A stretch of 31,689 nt of DNA, from positions 1 through 31,689 of the forward strand of contig JAHLMR010000006.1 in the NCBI GenBank assembly GCA_018920255.1, read 5' to 3'. The position numbers and the translations under genes are program-made. Shown piece after piece: positions 7,354-15,890 of this stretch (position 1 is its first letter; each line of letters begins with the position of its first letter). Below the pieces are notes generated by a model. It saw nothing but the letters and a program-made list of their open reading frames with translations, did no database searches and was not told the origin of the DNA. This DNA is from Candidatus Aenigmatarchaeota archaeon (lineage in GTDB: Archaea; Aenigmatarchaeota; Aenigmatarchaeia; Aenigmatarchaeales; JAHLMR01).

Positions 7354-9030
7354 ATGGAAGATGAAATTAAAAGAAATATTTTAAAACATGCTTTATTAAA
7401 TGCTGTTGAATTTAATGGAAAAGCTAATCCAAATGCTGTTTTAGGAAAAGTTATAGCAGAAAATCCTAAATTAAAAGAAAATATAAAAGAAACTATAAAA
7501 ATTATTAATGAAATTGTTAAAGAAATAAATGCATGGGATATTAAAAAACAGAAAGAGGAATTAGAAAAATTTGGAAAAATAGAAAAACCTAAAAAAGAAG
7601 AAAGAAAAGGTCTTCCCCCTCTTCCAAATGCAATCCAAGGAAAAGTTATTACAAGATTTGCTCCTTTTCCTTCTGGTGCATTACATATAGGTAATGTAAA
7701 AGCTGCTGTTACATCATATGAATATGCAAAAATGTATAATGGAAGGTTTATAGTTAGAATAGAAGATACAGATCCAGATCCTGAAAAAGTAAATAAAGAA
7801 AATATTGAATTAATAAAACTTGATTTAGAAGCATTAGGTATAAAACCTGATTTATTTTATTTTAATTCAGAACATTTTCAAAGATATTATGAAATAGCAG
7901 AAGAGTTAATTAAAAATGGGAAAGCATACGTATGCACATGTTCTACAAGAGGAAAGAAAAAGGAAGAAAAAATTGCAATCTTAAAAGTAGAATGTGACTG
8001 TAGAAAAAATACTATAGAAAAAAATTTTGAACTTTATAAAAAAATGTTTACTGAATTTAATGAAGGAGATGCTGTTTTAAGATTAAAAACAAATATAAAT
8101 GATCCAAATCCTGCTTTAAGAGATCCTGCATTATTAAGAATAAAAAACGGGAAACATCCTATAACTGGAAAAGAATATAGAGTATACCCGCTTTATAATT
8201 TTAGTTGTGCAATAGAAGATCATGATACTAAAGTAACACATGTTTTAAGAGCGGTTGAACATACTACAAATACATTAATACAGAAAAAAATTTTTGAAGC
8301 ATTGAACTGGAATAATTTTCCATATGTTATAAATTTTGGATTTTTATATGTTGAAGAATCAAAGGTTCATAAAAGATTTATAAGAGATGGAATAGCCAAA
8401 GGAATATTTTCTGGTTGGGATGATCCAAAATTAGGACAGTATGGTTTAGTTAGAGCATTAATAAGAAGAGGTATAATGCCAGAGGCAATAAAAAATATGA
8501 TAATTGAAATGGGAATTACTCCACAAACAGTTCATTTTACTTGGGATAAATTATATACAGAAAATAGAAAAATAATAGATCCTATTTCTGAAAGATATTT
8601 TGGAGTTATAAACAAGAAAAAAATAATTTTAGATAAATTGTTAACTAAGGAAGTAAAGGCAAAAAAACATCCTTCAAAGGAAGAATTTAGAATAATTCCT
8701 TTAGAAAAAGAGATTTTTATAGAAGAAGAAGACTTTGAAAAAAATAAAGGTAAGGAAGTCAGATTAATGCATTTTTGTAATATAATTCTTCCTAAAAGAG
8801 GAAATAAGGTAAAAGTTTCAGGAATAGAATTAAAAGATATTCCAAAAATTCATTGGGTACCTGAAAAATATTCAAAGGAAGTAAAATTAATAATGCCTGA
8901 TGGAACTGAAAAAATAATTTTAGTTGAACCAGAAGTTGAAAAAGTAAAACCTGGTCAAATTATACAATTTGAAAGAGTTGGGTTTGCAAAATGTGATAAA
9001 GAAAATATTTTTTATTTTGCACATAAATAA
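7354..9030 (+). CDS. gltX: Glutamyl-tRNA synthetase, archaeal type
   Basis: Class Ib synthetase charging tRNA-Glu (and in most archaea tRNA-Gln as well, for later amidation). In 558 aa: an archaeal N-terminal helical extension (1-90), catalytic APFPSGALHIGN (HIGN at 111-114), a zinc site with Cys194/196/214/216, the GluRS/GlnRS-like ALRDPALLRI segment, the KMSKS-equivalent KVHKR (337-341; family consensus is closer to KLSKR), GWDDPKL, and a C-terminal beta-barrel anticodon domain of the archaeal/eukaryotic type. Start chosen at the ATG at 7354, whose upstream TATA-like spacing fits leaderless expression. The stop codon directly abuts the stop of the convergent MEMO gene. Confidence 0.96.
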   Translation: MEDEIKRNILKHALLNAVEFNGKANPNAVLGKVIAENPKLKENIKETIKIINEIVKEINAWDIKKQKEELEKFGKIEKPKKEERKGLPPLPNAIQGKVITRFAPFPSGALHIGNVKAAVTSYEYAKMYNGRFIVRIEDTDPDPEKVNKENIELIKLDLEALGIKPDLFYFNSEHFQRYYEIAEELIKNGKAYVCTCSTRGKKKEEKIAILKVECDCRKNTIEKNFELYKKMFTEFNEGDAVLRLKTNINDPNPALRDPALLRIKNGKHPITGKEYRVYPLYNFSCAIEDHDTKVTHVLRAVEHTTNTLIQKKIFEALNWNNFPYVINFGFLYVEESKVHKRFIRDGIAKGIFSGWDDPKLGQYGLVRALIRRGIMPEAIKNMIIEMGITPQTVHFTWDKLYTENRKIIDPISERYFGVINKKKIILDKLLTKEVKAKKHPSKEEFRIIPLEKEIFIEEEDFEKNKGKEVRLMHFCNIILPKRGNKVKVSGIELKDIPKIHWVPEKYSKEVKLIMPDGTEKIILVEPEVEKVKPGQIIQFERVGFAKCDKENIFYFAHK

Positions 9031-9873
9031 TTAATAAATTCCTATTGAGCAGTATCCAACTATCGCATCTGAATTTTTACTTACTTCAAATGAGGTAGAG
9101 TAATTTAAAACTTTTCCTGATTTAGCACCCAATGCTTTTGCTGTCCATAACATAGCTGAAATACATCCATAACCACAAATAGTTAAATTTTCATATTTAC
9201 AATCTTCAATTACTTTTTCTGGCATTATTTTTGTTATAGATTCTGCAACTTTCATATCTATTTCTTTCATTCCTTTAAGTATTTGAGAAATTTTATTTCC
9301 AAATGGCGTATATCCATAATTTAAACCATAATGAGTAAAATCTGAGCTTGCAACAATAATTATATTTTTATTAAGAGATTTAGCTGTTTCTGCTATAGAA
9401 TTTCCTAATTTTTTACATTCCGAAATTTCAAAGTCAAATGAACTTAAGCATATTGGAACTATTTTTGCTTTAGGATATAGTGTTTGAATCCATGGGATTT
9501 GAACTTCAATACTATGCTCAAATTTATGTGCTGTTTCATCAACAGAAATTCCGAATTCTTTAACCAAGTTATCTATAAATTCTTTATCTGGTTTAATAAT
9601 ACCAAGAGGTGTTTTCCATTCTTCTTTGCTTAATGCGGGGCTTACACCACGTCCATAATGATTTGGACCTATTATAACTGCAGTTTCAAATTCTTTTAAA
9701 TTTATATATGAATAAGCCAAAACTTTAGCACAAAATTCATATCCTGCATGTGGGGTAACTACACCTATTGAATTAATTTCTTTTTTAATATTTTTTATAG
9801 AATTAGTTATAATTTCTTTAATTTTAAGTTCAGAATTAGGATAAAATGATCCAGAAACAGCTGATTCTCGCAT
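9031..9873 (-). CDS. MEMO1-family protein (AmmeMemoRadiSam protein B)
   Basis: A 280-aa member of the MEMO family, structurally related to non-haem-iron extradiol dioxygenases; the archaeal role is unsettled. Seen: start MRESAVSGSFYP, PHAGY (His42), GPNHYG (His72), EHSIEVQIP (His120) and ASSDFTHYG (His181), then CGYGCISAML. These His residues line the putative metal pocket. It follows ribosomal protein S2 by 24 nt on the same strand; S2-MEMO adjacency is common in archaea. Converges on gltX with no spacer at all between the two stop codons. Confidence 0.93.
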   Translation of the reverse strand: MRESAVSGSFYPNSELKIKEIITNSIKNIKKEINSIGVVTPHAGYEFCAKVLAYSYINLKEFETAVIIGPNHYGRGVSPALSKEEWKTPLGIIKPDKEFIDNLVKEFGISVDETAHKFEHSIEVQIPWIQTLYPKAKIVPICLSSFDFEISECKKLGNSIAETAKSLNKNIIIVASSDFTHYGLNYGYTPFGNKISQILKGMKEIDMKVAESITKIMPEKVIEDCKYENLTICGYGCISAMLWTAKALGAKSGKVLNYSTSFEVSKNSDAIVGYCSIGIY

Positions 9874-9897
9874 AAAAATAAGTTAGAATAATGATAT

Positions 9898-10524
9898 TTA
9901 TTTTTTACTTTTCTTAGTTTTTTCAGTTTTCTTTTCTTTTGTTTTTTCTTGCTCCAAACCCTCAAAGTCTTCTGGTTTATATTTAAAGCCAGAAGCATCA
10001 GGAATAGATTTTCTTGCTAATAATGTTTCTAAAGCTAATAAGTAAAGAGCCATAGCAATTGATTTTTTTCCTTTATTATTTATTGGTATTATTAAATCAA
10101 TTCCATTTGTTTCATTTCCAGTACTAGTAAGTGCTATAATTGGTATTCTCATTTTTATTGCTTCTTTTACTGCTTGTTTATCTATCATTGGATCTATAAC
10201 AATTAAAACTTCTGGTTCATAAAAATCTTTTATATTTGGGTTTGTAATAGTTCCTGCTAAAAATCTTCCTTTTACAGATTTTCCATTTATAGCTTCAGCA
10301 AACTTATCAATTGCTTTAAATGCTATTGGTTTTCTAGAAACAATCATAATTCTTTTTTTATCTGATAAAAAATTTGCAGCGATTTTTATTCTTTTTTCTA
10401 TAACAGGTAAATTTATAATTGCTAAACCATCATCTCTAATTTTATAAACAAATCTTTTCATTTCTTTAGTTATTTGTTTTGTTCCAATATGCATTCCGCT
10501 TGATAAATAATTTTCATAAGCCAT
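9898..10524 (-). CDS. rps2: Small-subunit ribosomal protein uS2
   Basis: A 208-aa protein with SSGMHIGTKQITKEMKRFVYKIRDDGLAIINL, GRFLAGTITNPNIKDFYEPEVLIVIDP and ALTSTGNETNGIDLIIPINNKGKKSI, the archaeal S2 signature. The last ~25 residues are a lysine-rich tail (EKKTEKTKKSKK). The ATG at 10524 gives the family N-terminus directly. A TATA-like box about 26 nt upstream fits a leaderless message, so S2 is the first gene of the S2-MEMO unit. Confidence 0.96.
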   Translation of the reverse strand: MAYENYLSSGMHIGTKQITKEMKRFVYKIRDDGLAIINLPVIEKRIKIAANFLSDKKRIMIVSRKPIAFKAIDKFAEAINGKSVKGRFLAGTITNPNIKDFYEPEVLIVIDPMIDKQAVKEAIKMRIPIIALTSTGNETNGIDLIIPINNKGKKSIAMALYLLALETLLARKSIPDASGFKYKPEDFEGLEQEKTKEKKTEKTKKSKK

Positions 10525-10544
10525 AGATATTTATTAAAAAGTTA

Positions 10545-10556
10545 ATGTTTAAAAAG
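10545..10556 (-). promoter_or_regulatory. TATA-like box for S2-MEMO
   Basis: Minus strand CTTTTTAAACAT, centred about 26 nt before the S2 ATG at 10524. Confidence 0.5.
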
Positions 10557-10574
10557 TTAATCTTTAAGATTAAA

Positions 10575-10586
10575 ATTTAAATATTA
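10575..10586 (+). promoter_or_regulatory. TATA-like box for the small membrane protein-YchF unit
   Basis: ATTTAAATATTA centred about 25 nt before the ATG at 10605; no ribosome-binding site follows, so a leaderless message is likely. Confidence 0.5.
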
Positions 10587-10604
10587 TTATTTTTATTTAT
10601 TTTC

Positions 10605-10862
10605 ATGAATGAAATTTTTGGAATAATTGGCGGAATACTTTTAATTATAGCTTGGTTTTATGAAGCAAAAAGAGATATAAAAAGACATAAAGTAGCAATG
10701 GATTTAAAATACGTAATAATTTCTATGATTGCTACTATATTTTTACTTATTTATAGTATTTTAATAAAAAATTTAATTTTTATTTCAATAAATTTAATCA
10801 TATTAATTTTAATAACCTTTGAAATTTTATTAACAATATTTTTAATAAGGAGGAAAAAATAA
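10605..10862 (+). CDS. Small three-helix membrane protein
   Basis: An 85-aa protein with three predicted membrane helices (about 4-19, 36-54, 57-80) and basic loops. The first helix with GIIGGILLIIAWFYE is loosely like the LAB_N or PQ-loop-like small membrane proteins, but the match is too weak for a name. Its TAA stop is immediately followed by the YchF ATG, and it supplies the GGAGG site for that gene, so the two are co-expressed. Confidence 0.7.
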   Translation: MNEIFGIIGGILLIIAWFYEAKRDIKRHKVAMDLKYVIISMIATIFLLIYSILIKNLIFISINLIILILITFEILLTIFLIRRKK

Positions 10863-12059
10863 ATGCAAATAGGTTTAGTTGGAAAACCTTCAAGCGGAAA
10901 AAGTACATTTTTTAAAGCACTTACATTATCAGATGTTGCAATTGCACCCTATCCATTTACAACAATCAAGCCAAATATAGGAGTTGGATATGTAAAAATT
11001 GAATGTATTGAAAAAGAATTTAATGTAAAATGTAATCCAAGGTATGGATATTGTATTAATGGGCAAAGATTTGTACCTGTGGAAGTTATAGATGTTGCTG
11101 GCCTTGTTCCTGGGGCTCATTTAGGAAAAGGTTTAGGAAATCAATTTTTAAATGATTTAAATCAAGCAGATGCATTAATACATATAGTTGATATTTCTGG
11201 GTCCACAAATGAAAAGGGTGAACCTGTTCCACCTTTTACTTGTGATCCTTTGAATGACATAAAATTTTTAGAAGAAGAAATAGATCTATGGTATTTTGGA
11301 ATTTTAAAAAGAAATTGGAATAAAATATCGAGACAAGCAGAACAAGTAAAATTTGATATTGAAACGCTTATATCTGAACAAATGTGTGCATTTAAAGTTA
11401 AAAAAGAAATGGTTAAAAATATTATTGATAAACTTGATTTAAACAAAATAAAGCCTTCGTTATGGAAAGATGAAAAAATTTTAGAATTATCTAAAGAATT
11501 AAGAAAAGCCACAAAACCAATTTTAATTGCATGTAATAAGATTGATATTCCTGGTTCAGAAGAAAATTTTGAAAGAGCAAAAAAAGAATTTCCAAATTAT
11601 ATTTTAATTCCTTGTTCTGCTGATGCAGAGCTTGCATTAAGAATTGCAGCAAAAAATAATCTTATAGAATATATTCCAGGAGATTCTGATTTTATATATA
11701 AACAAAAAATAAAACCTGAACAAGAAAAAGCTTTAGAATTTATAAGAGAAAGAGTATTAAAAAAATTTAATTCAACAGGAATTCAACAAGCTATAAATTC
11801 AGCTGTTTTTGATTTATTAAAATATGTTGCTGTTTTTCCTGCTGGAACTTCAAAGCTTATGGATAGAGAAGGTAGAATACTTCCAGACTGCTTTTTAATG
11901 CCACCAAATTCAACTGCTCTTGATTTTGCATATAAAATTCATGAAGATATAGGAAAAAATTTTCTTTTCGCAATAGATGTAAAAACAAAAAGAAGATTGG
12001 GCGCAGATTATGTTTTAAAGCATAGAGATGCTATAGAGATAGTTTCTGCAGCCAAATAA
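10863..12059 (+). CDS. YchF/OLA1-related Obg-family GTPase, archaeal clade
   Basis: A 398-aa P-loop protein: GLVGKPSSGKSTFFKALTL (Walker A at 7-14), PYPFTTIKPNIG (G2), DVAGLVPGAHLGKGLGNQFL (G3), NKIDIPGSEEN (G4, intact NKxD), and a C-terminal TGS domain (LDFAYKIHEDIGKNF, LKHRDAIEI). Archaeal members are about 390-400 aa, longer than bacterial YchF, and are associated with ribosomes or translation stress. A GGAGG site stands about 9 nt before the ATG, within the end of the upstream small membrane-protein gene. Confidence 0.94.
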   Translation: MQIGLVGKPSSGKSTFFKALTLSDVAIAPYPFTTIKPNIGVGYVKIECIEKEFNVKCNPRYGYCINGQRFVPVEVIDVAGLVPGAHLGKGLGNQFLNDLNQADALIHIVDISGSTNEKGEPVPPFTCDPLNDIKFLEEEIDLWYFGILKRNWNKISRQAEQVKFDIETLISEQMCAFKVKKEMVKNIIDKLDLNKIKPSLWKDEKILELSKELRKATKPILIACNKIDIPGSEENFERAKKEFPNYILIPCSADAELALRIAAKNNLIEYIPGDSDFIYKQKIKPEQEKALEFIRERVLKKFNSTGIQQAINSAVFDLLKYVAVFPAGTSKLMDREGRILPDCFLMPPNSTALDFAYKIHEDIGKNFLFAIDVKTKRRLGADYVLKHRDAIEIVSAAK

Positions 12060-12064
12060 AAAAT

Positions 12065-12304
12065 TTATTTCTTTTTCTTTGATTGTTTTTCTTCTTTTTC
12101 TAATTTCCATTCATCATATTCTATCCATGCCATTAAAAGTCCAAATAATAAGAGGAATACTGGTATTGCTCCTATTAGTAATGTAATAAAAGCATTTAAT
12201 GCTACACCAGCAAACATGCCTTCATATCCTGGTATTGGAACTAAAAACCAAAGACCTATTATTGCAATTATTACTCCTATTATTGATTTTATTAATGCAT
12301 TCAT
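12065..12304 (-). CDS. Small two-helix membrane protein
   Basis: A 79-aa protein with two hydrophobic helices (about 4-27 and 36-60) and a charged tail ending EKEEKQSKKKK that is probably cytoplasmic. A perfect AAGGAGGTG site lies 5-6 nt before the ATG at 12304, unusual strength for this window. It is the last gene after FEN1-methyltransferase-glycosyltransferase and converges on the YchF gene with a 5-nt gap. Function not recognised. Confidence 0.75.
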   Translation of the reverse strand: MNALIKSIIGVIIAIIGLWFLVPIPGYEGMFAGVALNAFITLLIGAIPVFLLLFGLLMAWIEYDEWKLEKEEKQSKKKK

Positions 12305-12325
12305 GAAAGCACCTCCTTATTTTAT

Positions 12326-13054
12326 TTATATTATTTTATTTATAAATTTAATCCAAAGTCTTAAAGAATAATAACCTATTCTTAACCCATCTTTCCATGA
12401 AGCACCTTTTCTTTTTATATCAACTTTCTTTGAAATTTCTTTTATTTTTAAGCCAAATTTTCCTGCAAAAAATAATGTTTCTGTTTCTATTTCATATTTT
12501 CTTGAATTTAAATATGGTAAAATTTTTAACAATGCCTCTCTTTTAAATAATTTATAACCTGATTGAGTATCAGTAACCCATGATTTAAAATTAAAACCAA
12601 ATGAAATAAAATTTACTATAAAAAATAATAATAAGTTACCAATTATATTTATTTTACTTGTTTTTATTAAAATAATATTTATCAAACCAAATAAATTTAA
12701 TTTTCCATTCATTTTTTCTAAATATCTTGAACCATTTATTATATCATAATCATTTATAGAAGAAATAAAATTTGGAATTTCTTCTGGCTTATCCTGATAA
12801 TCTCCATCCATTGAAATTATGTAATCATAGTTTTTATTTAATGCATATTTAAAAAGCGTTCTTAATACTTCTCCTTTTCCATTTCCAGCATTCAAAATAA
12901 TTTCTGCTCCTGCTTTTTTTGCTTCTTCTGCTGTTTTATCTTTTGTTTTAATATCTATACCAACAACTACATCTACATATTTTTTTGCCTCGGAAACAAC
13001 TTTTCCAATAATATTTTCTAAATTATACGCTGGTATAACAACTACAGCATTCAT
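12326..13054 (-). CDS. Family 2 glycosyltransferase (dolichol-phosphate mannosyltransferase-like)
   Basis: A 242-aa GT-A enzyme. VVVIPAYNLENIIGKVV opens the nucleotide-sugar domain, NAGNGKGEVLRTLF matches the NxGKGxALRxG loop, and DGDYQDKPEEIP is the DxD metal/sugar-nucleotide motif. VTDTQSGYKLFKREAL and the ETETLFFAGKFGLKIKEI segment are typical of the DPM1/undecaprenyl-phosphate glucosyltransferase branch. Two hydrophobic stretches (about 122-155) may dip into the membrane. It probably transfers a sugar to a polyprenyl phosphate for surface glycans; donor and acceptor cannot be told. Starts 16 nt after the methyltransferase stop. Confidence 0.85.
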   Translation of the reverse strand: MNAVVVIPAYNLENIIGKVVSEAKKYVDVVVGIDIKTKDKTAEEAKKAGAEIILNAGNGKGEVLRTLFKYALNKNYDYIISMDGDYQDKPEEIPNFISSINDYDIINGSRYLEKMNGKLNLFGLINIILIKTSKINIIGNLLLFFIVNFISFGFNFKSWVTDTQSGYKLFKREALLKILPYLNSRKYEIETETLFFAGKFGLKIKEISKKVDIKRKGASWKDGLRIGYYSLRLWIKFINKII

Positions 13055-13070
13055 AGTATCAACAATATTT

Positions 13071-14174
13071 TTATTTTTTTAATATTAAAATACTTTCTCT
13101 TATTTGTCCTACCTTTATAGTTCTTGCTCTTGTACACCAACTTTTTCTTGCAATAAATATTTTTTCAGGTTTAAAGCCTATTTGTTTTGCATTTTCTGCA
13201 AGTATTTCATCTACTAAAACAACTTTGTCTGGAAAACAACCCCCTCCTATAACTATTATTAAATATGCATTTTCTTTACAAACCCTATACAATTCATTTA
13301 AAACTTTATTCATATCTTCAAAATATGCTTCTGCTATATCTTTATCTGTTTTTTCTCCAATATATGATCTTAATTTTGTTTCTGGAAAATCAAAAAATAA
13401 AGAAAATTCTGTTTTATAAATAGATGTATATTCAATTTTATTTAAATAAGGAGGGGAAATAATAACAAAATCAAAACTACAATCTGAAAATTCTATATTT
13501 CTCGCATCACCAAGATAAACTTCTGCTTTTGATTTATACCAATCTTCTTTTTGCATTTTAATATCTTTTAGCATTTTCCTTATTTTATATTTAAAAATTT
13601 TTCCTACAGGAGGAACAGGTCTTTTAAATATTTTAGCTATAGCACCATCTTTATATACATAAGAACATTTCATAGCAGAATCTATTAATGCTAAATAAAG
13701 AAAATTTTTTATATCATTGTCTTCAATTTCATTTATTTTTGTTTTATAAAATACTATATCTTCAATTGCATACTTTGAAAATGCTTTTTCAATCCATTTA
13801 TTTTTTGGTAATTCTTTTGGTTTTTCAAATTTCCATTTTAATGCTTCCTTTACTGTATTTTCAAGAAGTTTTATATCATAATTTCTTGTTTTAACATTTG
13901 ATACAAAACAAGCTAATGGACTTACGTCAATTCCAACAGAATTTATTCCTCTTTGTTTGCATGTAACAAGAGTAGTACCAACTCCACAAAATGGATCAAA
14001 AACAATATTATCTTTTTTAATATTAAAAGCATCAATAAAATAATCAACTAATAATTTACTAAATCCTTCTTTGTAATAAAACCAATTATGAATAGGCTCT
14101 TTTTTGTTTGGAATAAATGTAACTAGTTTTTTAAATTCTGGCGCTTCTATAATTCTCATATTTATTTTCTCCAT
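13071..14174 (-). CDS. SPPY-type DNA methyltransferase (COG0863-like), no restriction partner nearby
   Basis: A 367-aa AdoMet-dependent methyltransferase. FDPFCGVGTT (59-68) is motif I and SPPY (240-243) is catalytic motif IV in the form most common in N4-cytosine DNA methyltransferases. The N-terminal FIPNKKEPIHNWFYYKEGFS and the C-terminal CTRARTIKVGQIRESIL segments are seen in archaeal housekeeping members of this family. No restriction enzyme lies beside it; it overlaps the end of FEN1, so it may be a chromosomal maintenance methylase or act on RNA. Start is ambiguous: ATG at 14174 (AGGA 8 nt before, 13-nt overlap with FEN1) or ATG at 14159 (GGAG 9 nt before, no overlap). Confidence 0.8.
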   Translation of the reverse strand: MEKINMRIIEAPEFKKLVTFIPNKKEPIHNWFYYKEGFSKLLVDYFIDAFNIKKDNIVFDPFCGVGTTLVTCKQRGINSVGIDVSPLACFVSNVKTRNYDIKLLENTVKEALKWKFEKPKELPKNKWIEKAFSKYAIEDIVFYKTKINEIEDNDIKNFLYLALIDSAMKCSYVYKDGAIAKIFKRPVPPVGKIFKYKIRKMLKDIKMQKEDWYKSKAEVYLGDARNIEFSDCSFDFVIISPPYLNKIEYTSIYKTEFSLFFDFPETKLRSYIGEKTDKDIAEAYFEDMNKVLNELYRVCKENAYLIIVIGGGCFPDKVVLVDEILAENAKQIGFKPEKIFIARKSWCTRARTIKVGQIRESILILKK

Positions 14175-15184
14175 TGTAAAAGTCCTGTTTGTTTAACTTC
14201 TGATATTTTTTTAAGTTCTTCTAAAGTATTATTTATTCTTTCTTCTGAAAATTCAAATTCGTCAACTAGCATTTTTTTAATTTTTTCTTCTTGAAATTTT
14301 GGAAAATTAATTTTTATATTTTTTTCAACTGGTGGATTTAAGAAAAAATTATATATTTCTTCTGGGGGTACTTCCCAGTCCCATTTAACTTTTTCTTTAA
14401 ATTCCTTTATATCCTTTATTTTACTTGCTAATTCTAAGGATCTTTTTGGACCATATCCTTTTATTCCTGGATTAAAATCTGTACCTACAAGTAAGCCAAT
14501 AAAAATTAATTGATCTCTGGAAATTTTTAATGAAGAAAGCACATCTTTTAACTCTATTAGTTCTGGCTTTACTTCTATATAAACATTTTTATTTGGTATT
14601 TTTCTTTTTCCTGAAATTGAAAGATTTCTTAATAATCTTTGTGCACCAAATAATAAACTATCAGCATCTTGACTTGCAACAGCCCAAACAATATTTTCTT
14701 TACAAAGCTGTGCACATTGAGCTTCTCCTTCACTCGGAGCTTGAACAATAGGTATTCCCATGTATTGCAAAAGCTCTTTGCTTTGTTCTATTATATCCTT
14801 TGTTAAGTAAACTGCTGATTGTGCTGCACGTTTTGCTGCTTCTATGTCTCCTAATTCAATGGCTTCTCTCCATTGTTTTAATGCTTCTTCTTTTATTTCT
14901 GACCTTAACTTTGTTGTATAATGTTTAAAATCAGGTGGCTTTCCATCAAAAACCCAAATTGTTTTTATTCCAGCAGTAAGAAGTTTTGCATTTCTATAAA
15001 AAATTCCGCTTAAATGACTTGTTATTCTTCCTTTACTATCCATTAAAGGCGTTCCATCTGTCTGTCTTATAATACTTAAAAATTGATGGAGCCATAAAAA
15101 TGCATCAACAGCAAATATTCTACCTTTTAATTCTTCTATTTCTATTGTTTTTTTAGGAAAAATTTCTGAAATCTGAACTCCCAT
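14162..15184 (-). CDS. fen: Flap endonuclease 1
   Basis: Structure-specific nuclease that removes 5' flaps during Okazaki fragment maturation and repair. In 340 aa the N and I domains carry the full set of metal-binding acids: Asp27, Asp80, Glu152, Glu154, Asp173, Asp175 and Asp236. The helix-hairpin-helix GTDFNPGIKGYGPKRSLEL is intact. The C-terminus KQTGLLQWRK looks like a degenerate PCNA-binding PIP box (Q332, L335, W338), with Arg replacing the final aromatic. First gene of a unit with the methyltransferase and GT2 genes; its TATA-like box (15206-15217) lies 27 nt upstream and interlocks with the divergent promoter of the next gene. Confidence 0.97.
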   Translation of the reverse strand: MGVQISEIFPKKTIEIEELKGRIFAVDAFLWLHQFLSIIRQTDGTPLMDSKGRITSHLSGIFYRNAKLLTAGIKTIWVFDGKPPDFKHYTTKLRSEIKEEALKQWREAIELGDIEAAKRAAQSAVYLTKDIIEQSKELLQYMGIPIVQAPSEGEAQCAQLCKENIVWAVASQDADSLLFGAQRLLRNLSISGKRKIPNKNVYIEVKPELIELKDVLSSLKISRDQLIFIGLLVGTDFNPGIKGYGPKRSLELASKIKDIKEFKEKVKWDWEVPPEEIYNFFLNPPVEKNIKINFPKFQEEKIKKMLVDEFEFSEERINNTLEELKKISEVKQTGLLQWRK

Positions 15185-15189
15185 ATCAG

Positions 15190-15201
15190 TATTTAAATAA
15201 T
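15190..15201 (+). promoter_or_regulatory. TATA-like box for the diphthine-ammonia ligase gene
   Basis: TATTTAAATAAT centred about 25 nt before the ATG at 15220, lying only 6-16 nt from the start of the opposite gene. Confidence 0.55.
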
Positions 15202-15205
15202 GATG

Positions 15206-15217
15206 TTTATTTAAAAA
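15206..15217 (-). promoter_or_regulatory. TATA-like box for FEN1
   Basis: Minus strand TTTTTAAATAAA centred about 27 nt before the FEN1 ATG at 15184. It lies almost on top of the start of the plus-strand gene at 15220. Confidence 0.55.
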
Positions 15218-15219
15218 TT

Positions 15220-15888
15220 ATGAAATTTGCAGGTTTAATATCAGGAGGAAAGGATTCAATATATTCTGTTTATAAAAAAATTTCTGATGGTTGGGAATGT
15301 GTGTGCTTGATAGCAGTAGAAGGAGAAAAGGATTCTAAAATGTTTCACGTTCCAAATATACATCTTACTAAGGAAATAGCAAAGTTAATTGGAAAAAAGT
15401 TAATTTTTTATAAAGCAAAAAATTCTAAAGATGAAATAAAAAAACTTGAAAAGGCTATTTTAAAATCAAAAGAATATGGTGCTGAAGCTATTGTTTGTGG
15501 TGCTCATTCATCTAATTATCAAAGGAAAATTATTGAAAATATCTGTGAAAAAAATCAATTAAAATTAGTTTCTCCAATTTGGAATGTTAACCCAGAAAAA
15601 TATTTAAGGAATTTAATTTCTTCTAATTTTAAAATAATATTTACTGCAGTTGCAGCAGAAGGTTTTAATGAATCATGGCTTGGAAGAGAATTAGATGAAA
15701 GTGCAATAGAAGATTTGAAAAATTTAAATAAAAAATATTCTGTAAGCTTAATTGGAGAAGGCGGAGAATATGAAACGTTTGTACTAAAATGTCCTATTTA
15801 TAAAAAGGAAATAAAAATTATTAAGGCAGAAAAACATTGGGAAGGTCTTTCTGGGTGGCTTGAAATAAAGAAAGTAAAAATTATTTAA
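15220..15888 (+). CDS. Diphthine-ammonia ligase (Dph6-like, ATP-pyrophosphatase family)
   Basis: Catalyses the ATP-dependent amidation of diphthine to diphthamide on EF2. The 222-aa product begins MKFAGLISGGKDSIYSVY, with the PP-loop SGGKDS at 8-13, and carries HVPNIHLTKEIAKL, CGAHSSNYQRK, SPIWN, ESWLGRELDE and the ligand-binding GEGGEYETFVLKCPI, the full DUF71/Dph6 pattern. The ATG at 15220 follows a TATA-like box by about 25 nt, so a leaderless message is likely. Downstream it converges on the Tes gene with a 2-nt gap. Confidence 0.92.
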   Translation: MKFAGLISGGKDSIYSVYKKISDGWECVCLIAVEGEKDSKMFHVPNIHLTKEIAKLIGKKLIFYKAKNSKDEIKKLEKAILKSKEYGAEAIVCGAHSSNYQRKIIENICEKNQLKLVSPIWNVNPEKYLRNLISSNFKIIFTAVAAEGFNESWLGRELDESAIEDLKNLNKKYSVSLIGEGGEYETFVLKCPIYKKEIKIIKAEKHWEGLSGWLEIKKVKII

Positions 15889-15890
15889 AT

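Noticed and set aside
7354-9030. Glutaminyl-tRNA synthetase
   Set aside because: The zinc-binding Cys set and archaeal N-terminal extension fit archaeal GluRS; GlnRS is rare in archaea. Discriminating against non-discriminating charging cannot be told from sequence alone.
14162-15184. Truncated or inactive FEN1
   Set aside because: All seven catalytic acidic residues and the helix-hairpin-helix are present; only the PIP box is degenerate.
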